A stretch of DNA of 24,538 nucleotides. Source: a virus. The stretch spans positions 1 to 24,538 of the IMG/VR virus record IMGVR_UViG_3300025466_000165. One strand, 5' to 3'. The notes beneath the pieces are model-generated. The model searched no databases. It was not told the origin of the DNA and saw only the letters and a program-made list of their open reading frames with translations. How positions within the stretch are numbered: the first letter of the stretch is position 1; each line of letters opens with the position of its first letter. A program made the translations under genes and the position numbers. Shown piece by piece: positions 1-6,066 of the stretch.

Positions 1-19
1 AAAAAAAGCGTATCGGGTG

Positions 20-355
20 TCATTTAGTTTTATCACGCTTAGATGAGTTACAACTACGACAACAGGCAGCTAAGTTGGCCATATCTAGCGCTAGTGTCTT
101 GTCAACAGCTAGGGGGATGATGTGATCAACCGTGGCATCAAGCCCGGCTAATTTTTTCTGGCACTTGTAGCACGTCCACTGGTCACGATCTAAGACAATT
201 CGTCTGACCTTCTGCCACTGCGAACCATAACCTCTGTCAGTTGTGTTTGCTTTTGGTTTCGCATTTATTCTCTGCAACATATTCGCTGCACAATTAGGAC
301 AACGACTTGCACGAGTTGGAACGCCGCAATCTAAACACGAACGCATTAGCCCCAT
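20..355 (-). CDS. HNH endonuclease (packaging-associated type)
   Basis: A 111-aa protein with an N-terminal zinc-finger-like pair (C7-x2-C10 and C19-x2-C22). An HNH nuclease core follows: the GYGSQW...RDQWTCYKC stretch (C62, C65), the catalytic DH pair at 77-78, and a closing C-x2-C-N (C99, C102, N103). This is the architecture of small phage HNH proteins that sit beside terminase and, in HK97-like phages, assist DNA packaging by nicking. It is the last gene before the left edge, so terminase may follow downstream, but that is inference. The gene starts 9 bases after the Ntn-hydrolase stop and has no strong Shine-Dalgarno; a second ATG lies three codons in. Confidence 0.85.
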   Translation of the reverse strand: MGLMRSCLDCGVPTRASRCPNCAANMLQRINAKPKANTTDRGYGSQWQKVRRIVLDRDQWTCYKCQKKLAGLDATVDHIIPLAVDKTLALDMANLAACCRSCNSSKRDKTK

Positions 356-364
356 GGTGTTAAA

Positions 365-901
365 TTATTTTTCTTGCGCGATGTGAATATAGGGCGCGGA
401 TGTGTAAGCATCATTCGCCGCTGCAATCTCAATCGCTTTTGTTAAGTCAGCGCCAGCGCATAACGCACCGATTCCATACGATGAACCAGAACCGACTCCG
501 TAATATCCAACGTCACTCAATGAGACACTGAAATCATCAGCAATCTCGAACACTTGACCGCAGACAGAAATCAAAAATGCAAATCGTGAATCATCACTTG
601 AATCGCCATCAAGTTTGTAATCGTTATCTTTAAAACATTTTTTCAGTGATGGAATAACTTTTGCAATCATGAAATGATAAATATCTTTTTTGTCTGCTGC
701 TGTTGGTGTTGGTGGATTCCATAAATGTTGCGCGATGTCACAAGCTGCAACTTCACCAGAACCAGCAATTAAAAATCTGTTACGTTCTGAAATCTTTGAC
801 ATTTTCTCGTGACGATAAATTCTTCCGTTAGGAGCAGTCACTTGATTGTCAGCAATAAACTCAACGCGATCAGTAAATTGCACGGCGAGAATTGTTGTCA
901 T
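365..901 (-). CDS. HslV/proteasome-type Ntn-hydrolase peptidase
   Basis: A 178-aa protein that resembles HslV (ClpQ), the threonine peptidase of the HslUV protease, along its whole length and at nearly the same size. It begins MTTILAV; removal of Met exposes Thr1 as in HslV (TTIVSV). Mature Asp17 lies in IADNQVT, aligned with HslV AGDGQAT, and Lys35 (or Lys32) in HEKMSKI matches catalytic Lys33 after a short insertion. The GVGSGSSYG motif (135-143) corresponds to the HslV IGSGG turn, and the C-terminal YIHI resembles the HslV end. No HslU-like ATPase is visible. The start overlaps the previous gene by 4 bases (ATGA). Possible roles are virion-protein maturation, host protein turnover or a structural use of the fold; the family call is firm, the role unknown. 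Confidence 0.8.
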   Translation of the reverse strand: MTTILAVQFTDRVEFIADNQVTAPNGRIYRHEKMSKISERNRFLIAGSGEVAACDIAQHLWNPPTPTAADKKDIYHFMIAKVIPSLKKCFKDNDYKLDGDSSDDSRFAFLISVCGQVFEIADDFSVSLSDVGYYGVGSGSSYGIGALCAGADLTKAIEIAAANDAYTSAPYIHIAQEK

Positions 902-1050
902 TTTTTCGCCGCGTTCCTCTCGTCTAATAATTCATCTATGAATTCCCAGATGATGTGCTTACGAGAATCGCGTGTGTTTTTCTTGGATTCGACTGCGTGT
1001 TGTAACGCCTCGTCGATTTCCTCAATTTTCGGTTCTTTCGGGGATTTCAT
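898..1050 (-). CDS. Small hypothetical protein, helical
   Basis: A 50-aa highly charged protein (MKSPKEPKIEEIDE... ending DELLDERNAAKK) with no recognisable domain; it looks mostly alpha-helical. Its TGA overlaps the ATG of the HslV-like gene (ATGA), which suggests translational coupling and makes it a possible partner of that peptidase. The start is the only ATG after an in-frame TAG at 1078-1080. There is no clear Shine-Dalgarno. A small inverted repeat (TAGAC-3-GTCTA, 1068-1080) lies just upstream. Confidence 0.6.
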   Translation of the reverse strand: MKSPKEPKIEEIDEALQHAVESKKNTRDSRKHIIWEFIDELLDERNAAKK

Positions 1051-1121
1051 GGGACGGTCAAAACCGATAGACGGAGTCTAGCATGACAATGGGAACATAA
1101 CGGCGCATTTCGGACATTTTG

Positions 1122-1826
1122 TCAAATTCGACGCGCCGCTAGAAATTGAGTCAAATTGAAAAGCTGGCCTCGGCGCTGGATTTCATGGCGCTTGGCAAAT
1201 ACCTGAACAGCTTTTGGCGCGATTCCCAGATATTCGCTGATTGCCTCGGCATCGAGCCAGACTTCGCGTCGGGAATCAGTCAAGGCAACTGCCATGAGCC
1301 GAATCGCCGTCCATTCGGTTTGGCAATTTCGGCACCGGACGATTTCCATCATTTCGCCGTCGCGGATTTTCAGAAGTTGTCCGCAAGGCTCGCCATTTTC
1401 GCCGTCGGCTGGGCATGGAATGAATTTTGACTTTTCAACGACATGGCGTGAAGCGACTTTGCCCATTTCGTGCAGATCATGGATTTCGCCAGCGTAATCA
1501 GCGAACCATTCTTGCTGACTGGACCATTCCAGATGTGCCAAGGCAAAATCGACGGTTTTCTTGATTTCACGCCCGAGGCTTTTGCGACGGACCAGCGCTG
1601 GTGGCGTCAAATGACGATCGGCGCGGATGATGACTTCCCACGAATGCAGGACTTTGAGAATGTCATCGCCCGCGATCCATGACAGAGCCGCCAGATTGAC
1701 CCCAAGCGTCCGTTCGCCTGATCCAGAGCCATGACCGCCGTTTCCGGGTCGAAGCTCCTCATGCGCCCAACGCCAAAAGTCATAAATCTCGGCAAGCTCG
1801 GTGCTGGCGCGCTTGAATGGGTTCAT
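1122..1826 (-). CDS. Zinc-ribbon and helix-turn-helix DNA-binding protein
   Basis: A 234-aa protein. The N-terminal half is helical and unrecognised. A zinc ribbon follows (C138, C148, then C165-x2-C168), and the C-terminus (about 191-234) has the pattern of an excisionase/MerR-like winged helix (WLDAEAISEYLGIAPKAVQV). Such proteins are common in actinophages and are generally taken as DNA-binding; the regulatory role is inference. The ATG at 1826 was preferred over an in-frame TTG at 1832 that overlaps the upstream stop. It is the second gene after the palindrome-rich region, so it could act there. Confidence 0.65.
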   Translation of the reverse strand: MNPFKRASTELAEIYDFWRWAHEELRPGNGGHGSGSGERTLGVNLAALSWIAGDDILKVLHSWEVIIRADRHLTPPALVRRKSLGREIKKTVDFALAHLEWSSQQEWFADYAGEIHDLHEMGKVASRHVVEKSKFIPCPADGENGEPCGQLLKIRDGEMMEIVRCRNCQTEWTAIRLMAVALTDSRREVWLDAEAISEYLGIAPKAVQVFAKRHEIQRRGQLFNLTQFLAARRI

Positions 1827-1828
1827 GG

Positions 1829-2197
1829 TCAAAAAGGTATCCCATCGGACTCGACTTTTGCGGGATTGGGGTAATAGTCGGGATGTGTTGCCACGAACGC
1901 CATCTCACACCGATGCTCCACAAGTTTGATGTGGTTGTTGGCGGCCATCATCCGAATCTTGGTCCGGTAATCGGCGATGAAGGATTTTGCCGACCGACGA
2001 ATCTCGAAGGTGGGAATCTGGTCGAGGTAATACTTGAGGTCATTTTCAGGGTTGAGTCGGGTCGTATCAAGTTTCACTTTCCAGACGCCGCCAGCCAGAA
2101 CGACCCAGATCGCGGATTGACAGCGATTGCATCGGTCGGCATTGGCGTCCTCGGATAACCGATAGCGGGGAACGCTGAATAAGTCAGGAGTGGTCAT
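1829..2197 (-). CDS. Hypothetical protein with Cys pairs, possibly zinc-binding
   Basis: A 122-aa protein with a C23-x2-C26 knuckle (RCNRCQSAIW) and a later His/Cys pair (VEHRCE) that could complete a zinc site. The body after the knuckle has alternating hydrophobic residues. No family is recognised. It is the first gene after the 254-base repeat/palindrome region, so its promoter must lie there. A TTGGAG-17-TACCTT arrangement (2237 to 2209) would start transcription only a few bases before the ATG, implying a nearly leaderless mRNA; this is weak. The stop nearly touches the next start. Confidence 0.6.
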   Translation of the reverse strand: MTTPDLFSVPRYRLSEDANADRCNRCQSAIWVVLAGGVWKVKLDTTRLNPENDLKYYLDQIPTFEIRRSAKSFIADYRTKIRMMAANNHIKLVEHRCEMAFVATHPDYYPNPAKVESDGIPF

Positions 2198-2206
2198 TGT
2201 GCGGAT

Positions 2207-2316
2207 ATAAGGTAGTTTTCCAATAAGGTAGCTCCAACTAGCATAGTGTTCTTATTAGGCCGCTATATATAGCGGCGGCCATAATAAGGTAGAAAACCTT
2301 AATAAGGTTACCTTAT
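2207..2316. repeat. ATAAGGTA repeat array
   Basis: The nonamer ATAAGGTAG occurs on the plus strand at 2207-2215, 2223-2231 and 2284-2292. A variant, ATAAGGTTA, is at 2302-2310 and an inverted copy (TTACCTTAT) at 2308-2316. The last two form a TAAGGT-T-ACCTTA inverted repeat. The third copy pairs with a nearby ACCTT to give an AAGGT-5-ACCTT hairpin. The first two copies are 16 bases apart. Repeated short sites of this sort bind an initiator or a repressor; which one cannot be told from sequence. Confidence 0.6.
2251..2288. repeat. Inverted repeat with 16-bp perfect palindrome
   Basis: CCGCTATATATAGCGG (2260-2275) is a perfect palindrome. It is flanked by CTTATTAGG on the left and CGGCCATAATAAG on the right, which extend the pairing imperfectly. 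It could form a cruciform or a transcript hairpin. It has no T-run on either side, so a simple intrinsic terminator is unlikely. Confidence 0.65.
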
Positions 2317-2364
2317 GTCGTAGGTCACACTTTTGCGCCCGATATGTCCGATTTTGTAATGATG

Positions 2365-2378
2365 AAATGTCGACATTT
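2365..2378. promoter_or_regulatory. 14-bp palindromic operator candidate
   Basis: AAATGTCGACATTT is a perfect palindrome, the form expected for a dimeric repressor site. On the minus strand it lies 5 bases after a TACAAT hexamer that could be a -10 element. Related half-sites (TGTCC, GGACA) flank it at about 2345-2349, 2392-2396 and 2413-2417. Confidence 0.45.
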
Positions 2379-2451
2379 GCCCCATTGTATTTGGACATTA
2401 TTGACCCATTTTGTCCAGATAAATATCGTCTATTCACTATATTTGCCGCCA

Positions 2452-4623
2452 TCATTCACCACCACCACTGACGAGGTCGTACTGCATCGGCGCCTTGCCC
2501 CACGGATACCACGTGTCGGACCGACCCAGCGTCCTAAACTCCACCCGCTTGCCCCGCACCGCCGCATCACGCGCCGCCTTGAGCGCCTTGTCGTCGTAGC
2601 GCTTGCCAAGGGCGGTGCATATCGCCGTCGTTGTAGATCCCGGGTGCTCCAACACTGCGGCCACCCATAGCTCCTCGAGGTTGGCTTTACGAGCCGAGCG
2701 AGCGTCTGACCCGCCCAGTGTCAGCGATCGGGTGGCATTGTCGTAGCGGAGCATCTGCTCCTCAAGCATGACGTCGCGACCGTCCGCGGAGAAGAATCTG
2801 CCATCGTCCGTTTTCTTAAGCAACCACCGCACGTCAGCCCAGTCGTCGATGCGGGTAGCACCACGAGCACGGTCGATGCCGAATTCTTGGGCGCGACCAG
2901 TGTGGACAGGAAGGACGAGATTGCTGACTCCCGCTCGCTCTTTGATGATGTCGAGCATATCGAGGAAGACAGAGACGTCCGAGTTCGAGTTCTCGTCTCC
3001 GCTACCGGTGAAGGCTCGGGCAAATGGGTCAACGATCCATGTGGTCGCATTCAAGGTCTGTAATAGCTCGACAACCTCTTTCTGGACGTAATCAGATTTG
3101 AGGGGAACGGCCTTGCCGCGAAGGTGGACCAGCGTGACCATTTCCGAACGCTCGATGGCGATGTCTTTCATCCATCGGCGGTACTGGTTCTCACTGACTT
3201 CGTAGTTGAAGATAACGACTCGACCCTCGTGCTCTGGGGCCTTGAAGTAGTTCAGGAATCGGGTGCCATCTGCCAAGGATTTCGCCAGATTGTTAATGAG
3301 GGTCGTTTTGCCGGCCTTATATTGGGCGGTCAGGGTGACGTTAGCGCCTTTCGGGAAAATGCCCTCAATCGTCCATGGAACCTCGGTGATGGGCAGTTCT
3401 AGCTCCTCGGCCAAGGTCTCGACATAAATGAATCCGTCGTAGAGCTTCTCCGCGTCAGCCTTATCCAGCTCGGACTTAACTTGACGGCGAATCCTTGCCC
3501 GCATCAGCTCCTCGTTATAGGCGGCTTCTTCGATAGTGAGGAATTTGACTGCTTCGGGTGTGGGCTGAATCTGTATAGATTGCTGAGCAGTTTCAGGATC
3601 TAAGCGCACATTGTTTGTCTCGATAGTCGGCGCAATCGACGGCACGCCGTAACCGTTCGCTCGAAGGTGACGCGCTGCTGCCTTGAAATCGCCCGCGTGC
3701 TCGATATGGGTGAAGGCGGCGAATTTGCTGTAAGGCTTTTCTGCCTCGAATTCGGTCGAAGTGGAGAAGACGTACAGGTTGTCACCATCGTTGCGGCCAG
3801 TAGTGGCGCTGATGCCGATGCTCTTGCCCGGTCTGCGCCAATAGGTCGTGTTCGCCACCGAGAACACTTGTGTCCAGCCACGAGGCGTCAATAGCTCTGC
3901 CCACGTTGTTCGAGCGTTGAAGTCATCGCCCGGTGTGATGCCGTTGCCTTCTGGCTTAGGTGCGATGACCTCGATGACGGCTTCTGCGGTGGGTGTTCGG
4001 TCGAGAGCTTTGAGAACGGTGTGGATTGCTTGGCGCTCATCCCATGTCAGAATCGGGATTGTCGCTGGTGATCCAGAGAGTGCGACCCATGGCTTTCCTG
4101 ACGGATGGACTGGACCGCTGGATGGGGCAGTAATGGAGAATCCGCCTTCGCCTCGGGTCTCGATAAGGACGCCACCATCTTCACCGGGCATTCTGGCGAT
4201 TTTGGTATTGCCCGGCACTGCGGCATCGCTGATTCGATAGTAGAAATGCAGACCGCCCGATGGCGTGAATTCTGCGTAGCCAGTGGTGATGCGCTCCCAG
4301 ATTTCGCCAAGTCCTGAATTGACGGCGAGGTCGGCGGCTTCTTCCAGTAGCTTCATGGCAACCGCGCGGCCCTCAAGTTCCAGCATTTCCAGATTGCCAC
4401 TAGCGGCGCCAGTAATGATGCCAAGGCCAGTCTGCTCTGGATCCTTGAACCATGCGTGAATCTGTTGAGCATTGGCGCGCTCGGTCTGATATTTCTTCCA
4501 TGCACCAATCGGCGCCTTGCTACCGTCGGTCCGCGCTGGCACCACCGAGCAACCGTGCGCTGCGAACGCCAGAGCCGCCGAAAAGATAGGTAAGGAATTC
4601 TCCGAGTGTTCTGCCTCAATCAT
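2452..4623 (-). CDS. Primase-polymerase / AAA helicase-like replication protein
   Basis: A 723-aa fusion replication protein. Residues 15-190 match the bifunctional primase/polymerase N-terminal (Prim-Pol) fold: GCSVVPARTDGSKAP near 24-38, GIITGAASGNLEMLELEGR at 68-86 where the metal-binding carboxylates lie, and SGGLHFYYR at 122-130 with the motif His. Residues 415-620 form a RecA/AAA_25-type ATPase with Walker A AQYKAGKTT (433-441), Walker B WIVDPF (529-534) and LPVHTGR (571-577). The C-terminus (645-700) resembles a winged helix. The protein should prime and help unwind phage DNA. The ATG at 4623 was chosen because AAGGGG precedes it and it overlaps the upstream stop by only 8 bases. An acidic E-x-E replaces the more usual D-x-D. 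Confidence 0.88.
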   Translation of the reverse strand: MIEAEHSENSLPIFSAALAFAAHGCSVVPARTDGSKAPIGAWKKYQTERANAQQIHAWFKDPEQTGLGIITGAASGNLEMLELEGRAVAMKLLEEAADLAVNSGLGEIWERITTGYAEFTPSGGLHFYYRISDAAVPGNTKIARMPGEDGGVLIETRGEGGFSITAPSSGPVHPSGKPWVALSGSPATIPILTWDERQAIHTVLKALDRTPTAEAVIEVIAPKPEGNGITPGDDFNARTTWAELLTPRGWTQVFSVANTTYWRRPGKSIGISATTGRNDGDNLYVFSTSTEFEAEKPYSKFAAFTHIEHAGDFKAAARHLRANGYGVPSIAPTIETNNVRLDPETAQQSIQIQPTPEAVKFLTIEEAAYNEELMRARIRRQVKSELDKADAEKLYDGFIYVETLAEELELPITEVPWTIEGIFPKGANVTLTAQYKAGKTTLINNLAKSLADGTRFLNYFKAPEHEGRVVIFNYEVSENQYRRWMKDIAIERSEMVTLVHLRGKAVPLKSDYVQKEVVELLQTLNATTWIVDPFARAFTGSGDENSNSDVSVFLDMLDIIKERAGVSNLVLPVHTGRAQEFGIDRARGATRIDDWADVRWLLKKTDDGRFFSADGRDVMLEEQMLRYDNATRSLTLGGSDARSARKANLEELWVAAVLEHPGSTTTAICTALGKRYDDKALKAARDAAVRGKRVEFRTLGRSDTWYPWGKAPMQYDLVSGGGE

Positions 4624-4882
4624 TGTCAACGATTTCCCCTTCAATAATGTCTTCGGTTGGTGCTTCGGGTGGCAGGTGCTTGGTGACGAAGTTGATGGCG
4701 ATGTCCATCGCGTTGACGAAGCCGAGCTCATAATCGGCGTTATATTCCACCGGCTTTTCTTTCCACATATTCAAGCGGTCGATAATGGGCTGGATATATT
4801 CCATCCGAATCATCTTGCTGTAATAGTTATTGCGAAATTCTGGGTCCTTCATCTGCTCATTTAGAAGATCCGCGAAATTCAT
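4616..4882 (-). CDS. Hypothetical protein
   Basis: An 88-aa acidic protein (MNFADLLNEQMKDPEF..., ending EGEIVDND) of unknown function, probably helical. The ATG at 4882 was chosen because longer versions run through most of the upstream gene. Its middle part (ADYELGFVNAMDIAINFV) resembles the same part of its neighbour (ADWLNGVEYGFILALERL), so the two may be distant duplicates. The stop overlaps the primase start by 8 bases, suggesting coupled expression. Confidence 0.6.
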   Translation of the reverse strand: MNFADLLNEQMKDPEFRNNYYSKMIRMEYIQPIIDRLNMWKEKPVEYNADYELGFVNAMDIAINFVTKHLPPEAPTEDIIEGEIVDND

Positions 4883-5081
4883 CGACAACACTGTCCAATC
4901 TCTCGAGGGCAAGAATGAAGCCGTATTCGACGCCATTGAGCCAATCTGCTTTTGCGTTTGGGTGCTTATCTTTCTTGAATTCCCATTCACGACCACCAAC
5001 CAATTCGATGGCTTCGCGAAGACCTTGAAGGAATCCAAGTTGTTGCGATTCTTGCTTCTCGATTTTCAGAGTCTTGTTCAT
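4857..5081 (-). CDS. Hypothetical protein
   Basis: A 74-aa charged protein starting MNKTLKIEKQESQQ, with no recognised domain. The ATG at 5081 gives an ATGA overlap with the preceding membrane protein; an in-frame ATG at 5090 would add MGQ. The central LREAIELVGG and LNGVEYGFILALE segments look helical, and the second is shared in pattern with the next gene. It probably belongs to the replication operon by position only. Confidence 0.6.
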   Translation of the reverse strand: MNKTLKIEKQESQQLGFLQGLREAIELVGGREWEFKKDKHPNAKADWLNGVEYGFILALERLDSVVDEFRGSSK

Positions 5082-5179
5082 TTGACCCATTTTCTTTTTG
5101 CAGCGAAATATCCATAGACGCCGAAGGCAATCCCAACGGTGTCAATTACAACCAGCCAGATAACCATCAGCATCATCAT
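5078..5179 (-). CDS. Single-pass membrane miniprotein
   Basis: A 33-aa protein starting MMMLMVIWLVVIDTVGIAF, almost entirely one transmembrane helix, with a basic tail AAKRKWVK that would stay in the cytoplasm by the positive-inside rule. It overlaps both neighbours (ATGA at each end), which supports it as a real gene despite its size. The function is unknown. Confidence 0.55.
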   Translation of the reverse strand: MMMLMVIWLVVIDTVGIAFGVYGYFAAKRKWVK

Positions 5180-5343
5180 GACTTACCCGCCCAACCATCA
5201 CCCTTGAAGACGATGCCGGGCGCGGAAAACTTGCGGGACATTTCAGCGCCGCAACACTTAGGCGGTGTGAAAGTCTCCTCAAATCGTGCAAAAACTTCTT
5301 CGGTCTTATTGCAGATTTGGCACTGGAATTCGTAGCTAGGCAT
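5176..5343 (-). CDS. FmdB-family zinc ribbon protein
   Basis: A 55-aa protein matching the FmdB putative regulatory family: MPSYEFQC...C at the start (C8 and C11), a second Cys pair (C30, C31) in PKCCGAEM, and the family-typical end SAPGIVFKGDGWAGKS. Members fold as a small zinc ribbon; the molecular function is not well defined and a regulatory role is only presumed. The start shares one base with the previous stop (TGATG) and the stop overlaps the next start. Confidence 0.8.
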   Translation of the reverse strand: MPSYEFQCQICNKTEEVFARFEETFTPPKCCGAEMSRKFSAPGIVFKGDGWAGKS

Positions 5344-5504
5344 CAGCAATCACATCCGCAGTTGCATCCTGATTCCCGACCTTTAGCCCCTCGCGGGTTG
5401 TCGTCCAAGTACCGTCGGCGCTTGCGGGAAATCCCCTCGGCAATCACAACAGTTCCCCCGATGATGATCAGCGCATAAATCGCGCCAAATGCGTATTGCA
5501 ACAT
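5343..5504 (-). CDS. Small membrane protein with Cys-rich tail
   Basis: A 53-aa protein with one transmembrane helix (MLQYAFGAIYALIIIGGTVV) followed by a basic stretch (SRKRRRY) and a cysteine-rich end (CNCGCDC) that could bind metal. The ATG at 5504 is supported by an excellent AAGGGG Shine-Dalgarno six bases upstream; a longer reading frame to 5594 runs through the tRNA-like element and is not preferred. The function is unknown. Confidence 0.65.
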   Translation of the reverse strand: MLQYAFGAIYALIIIGGTVVIAEGISRKRRRYLDDNPRGAKGRESGCNCGCDC

Positions 5505-5535
5505 TCTTGCCCCTTGTCTCTCGAGTGGTCTTGCG

Positions 5536-5601
5536 TGCGCTGGCAAGGAATCGAACCTCGCGTCGGGAATGTCTACAGGAAACCGACGAACCATCCAGCG
5601 C
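5536..5601 (-). tRNA. tRNA-like element lacking a D-arm (possible tRNA remnant)
   Basis: Read on the minus strand, GCGCTGG (5601-5595) pairs perfectly with CCAGCGC (5543-5537). Directly before the latter lies a canonical T-arm: CGAGG, loop TTCGATT, CCTTG. An A at 5536 fits the discriminator position. So the acceptor and T-arm have exact tRNA geometry. Only 34 bases separate acceptor and T-arm, too few for both D- and anticodon arms. They hold CTGTAGA, which looks like an anticodon loop (GTA, Tyr) without a pairing stem, and a CGTCGG/CCGACG hairpin. It may be a deleted tRNA gene, a tRNA mimic or an attachment-site relic. No integrase is visible in the window. Confidence 0.35.
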
Positions 5602-5634
5602 TGCCGACATCCCCCTAGATGTCAGCGTCTCGGG

Positions 5635-6063
5635 TTAAAACGGTTCTGCTGATTTCGCGCCGAGTTGGGCTTGAAGTGCAGCAAGCACCGCAGGGTCAAC
5701 ACCAGCAGTCGAGGCAGGTGCTACTGGTGCAGAAGTGATGAAGCCATCTCCGGGGACAACTTTCACATCGAAATGCTTGAGAGTCTTACCACCGGCACGC
5801 TTCTCGAGATCGGCGTAGGTGATGGTAATGGTGTCGCCCACGTTCGGACGTTTTTCAGCCAGTGCTGCCTTAAGGCGTACTTGACCAGCGGTAAGTGTTT
5901 TCTCGCCTTCCGCTGTTGAGAGCACCAACTGAGGAGAGACGCTGCCGTCTTCCCACTTGTGTGCTCCGATAGAGAGGACCTGACCAGTAACGGTGTCGCC
6001 TACATTCTCGAATTTGATGTAGTCACCGCCTACCTTCATGCCGGGTTCGTCCCATATTGACAT
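5635..6063 (-). CDS. Single-stranded DNA-binding-like protein (OB fold)
   Basis: A 142-aa protein of a type frequent in actinophages: MSIWDEPGMKVGGDYIKF, then beta-rich VGDTVTGQVLSIGAHKW, LTAGQVRLKAALAEKRP, VGDTITITYADLEKRAGGK. The pattern fits an OB-fold core (about 15-110), an Ala/Pro-rich linker and the end AKSAEPF. The terminal acidic-Pro-Phe resembles the SSB C-terminal tip that recruits partner proteins. It lies between a Cas4-like nuclease and the primase, consistent with replication or recombination. The start has a good AAGAAGG Shine-Dalgarno. The SSB assignment is by pattern and context. Confidence 0.6.
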   Translation of the reverse strand: MSIWDEPGMKVGGDYIKFENVGDTVTGQVLSIGAHKWEDGSVSPQLVLSTAEGEKTLTAGQVRLKAALAEKRPNVGDTITITYADLEKRAGGKTLKHFDVKVVPGDGFITSAPVAPASTAGVDPAVLAALQAQLGAKSAEPF

Positions 6064-6066
6064 GGC

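Larger units (their letters stand above)
2198..2451. promoter_or_regulatory. Non-coding regulatory/origin candidate region
   Basis: About 254 bases with no convincing gene, more AT-rich than the flanks, between the primase gene and the zinc-binding gene. It holds repeated ATAAGGTA motifs in both orientations, a 16-bp perfect palindrome inside a larger inverted repeat, a 14-bp perfect palindrome, and TGTCC/GGACA half-sites. A TACAAT -10-like hexamer on the minus strand (2389-2384) sits directly before the 14-bp palindrome, as an operator over a transcription start would. A promoter-operator region and a replication origin with iterons are both plausible and not exclusive. Confidence 0.6.

Noticed and set aside
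809-1081. Plus-strand frame opposite the HslV-like start and its small neighbour
   Set aside because: No ribosome site, low-complexity Ser/Cys content, and the minus-strand genes explain the region. The same applies to the other plus-strand frames.
1078-1124. Short out-of-frame peptide TKCPKCAVMFPLSC as a zinc knuckle
   Set aside because: Only about 15 codons, no proper start, and no slippery site seen that would join it to the preceding gene.
2255-2455. 66-codon minus-strand frame overlapping the primase stop
   Set aside because: It covers the palindromes and repeats, has no domain or plausible composition, and the symmetry explains the sequence better than coding does.
4624-4731. 36-residue N-terminal extension of the primase
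   Set aside because: It lies within the previous gene, is Ser/Thr-rich and unlike Prim-Pol starts; ATG 4623 has a clear ribosome site.
5505-5594. Longer start (MVRRF...) for the 53-aa membrane protein
   Set aside because: It would translate the tRNA-like element and ignores the excellent AAGGGG before the ATG at 5504.
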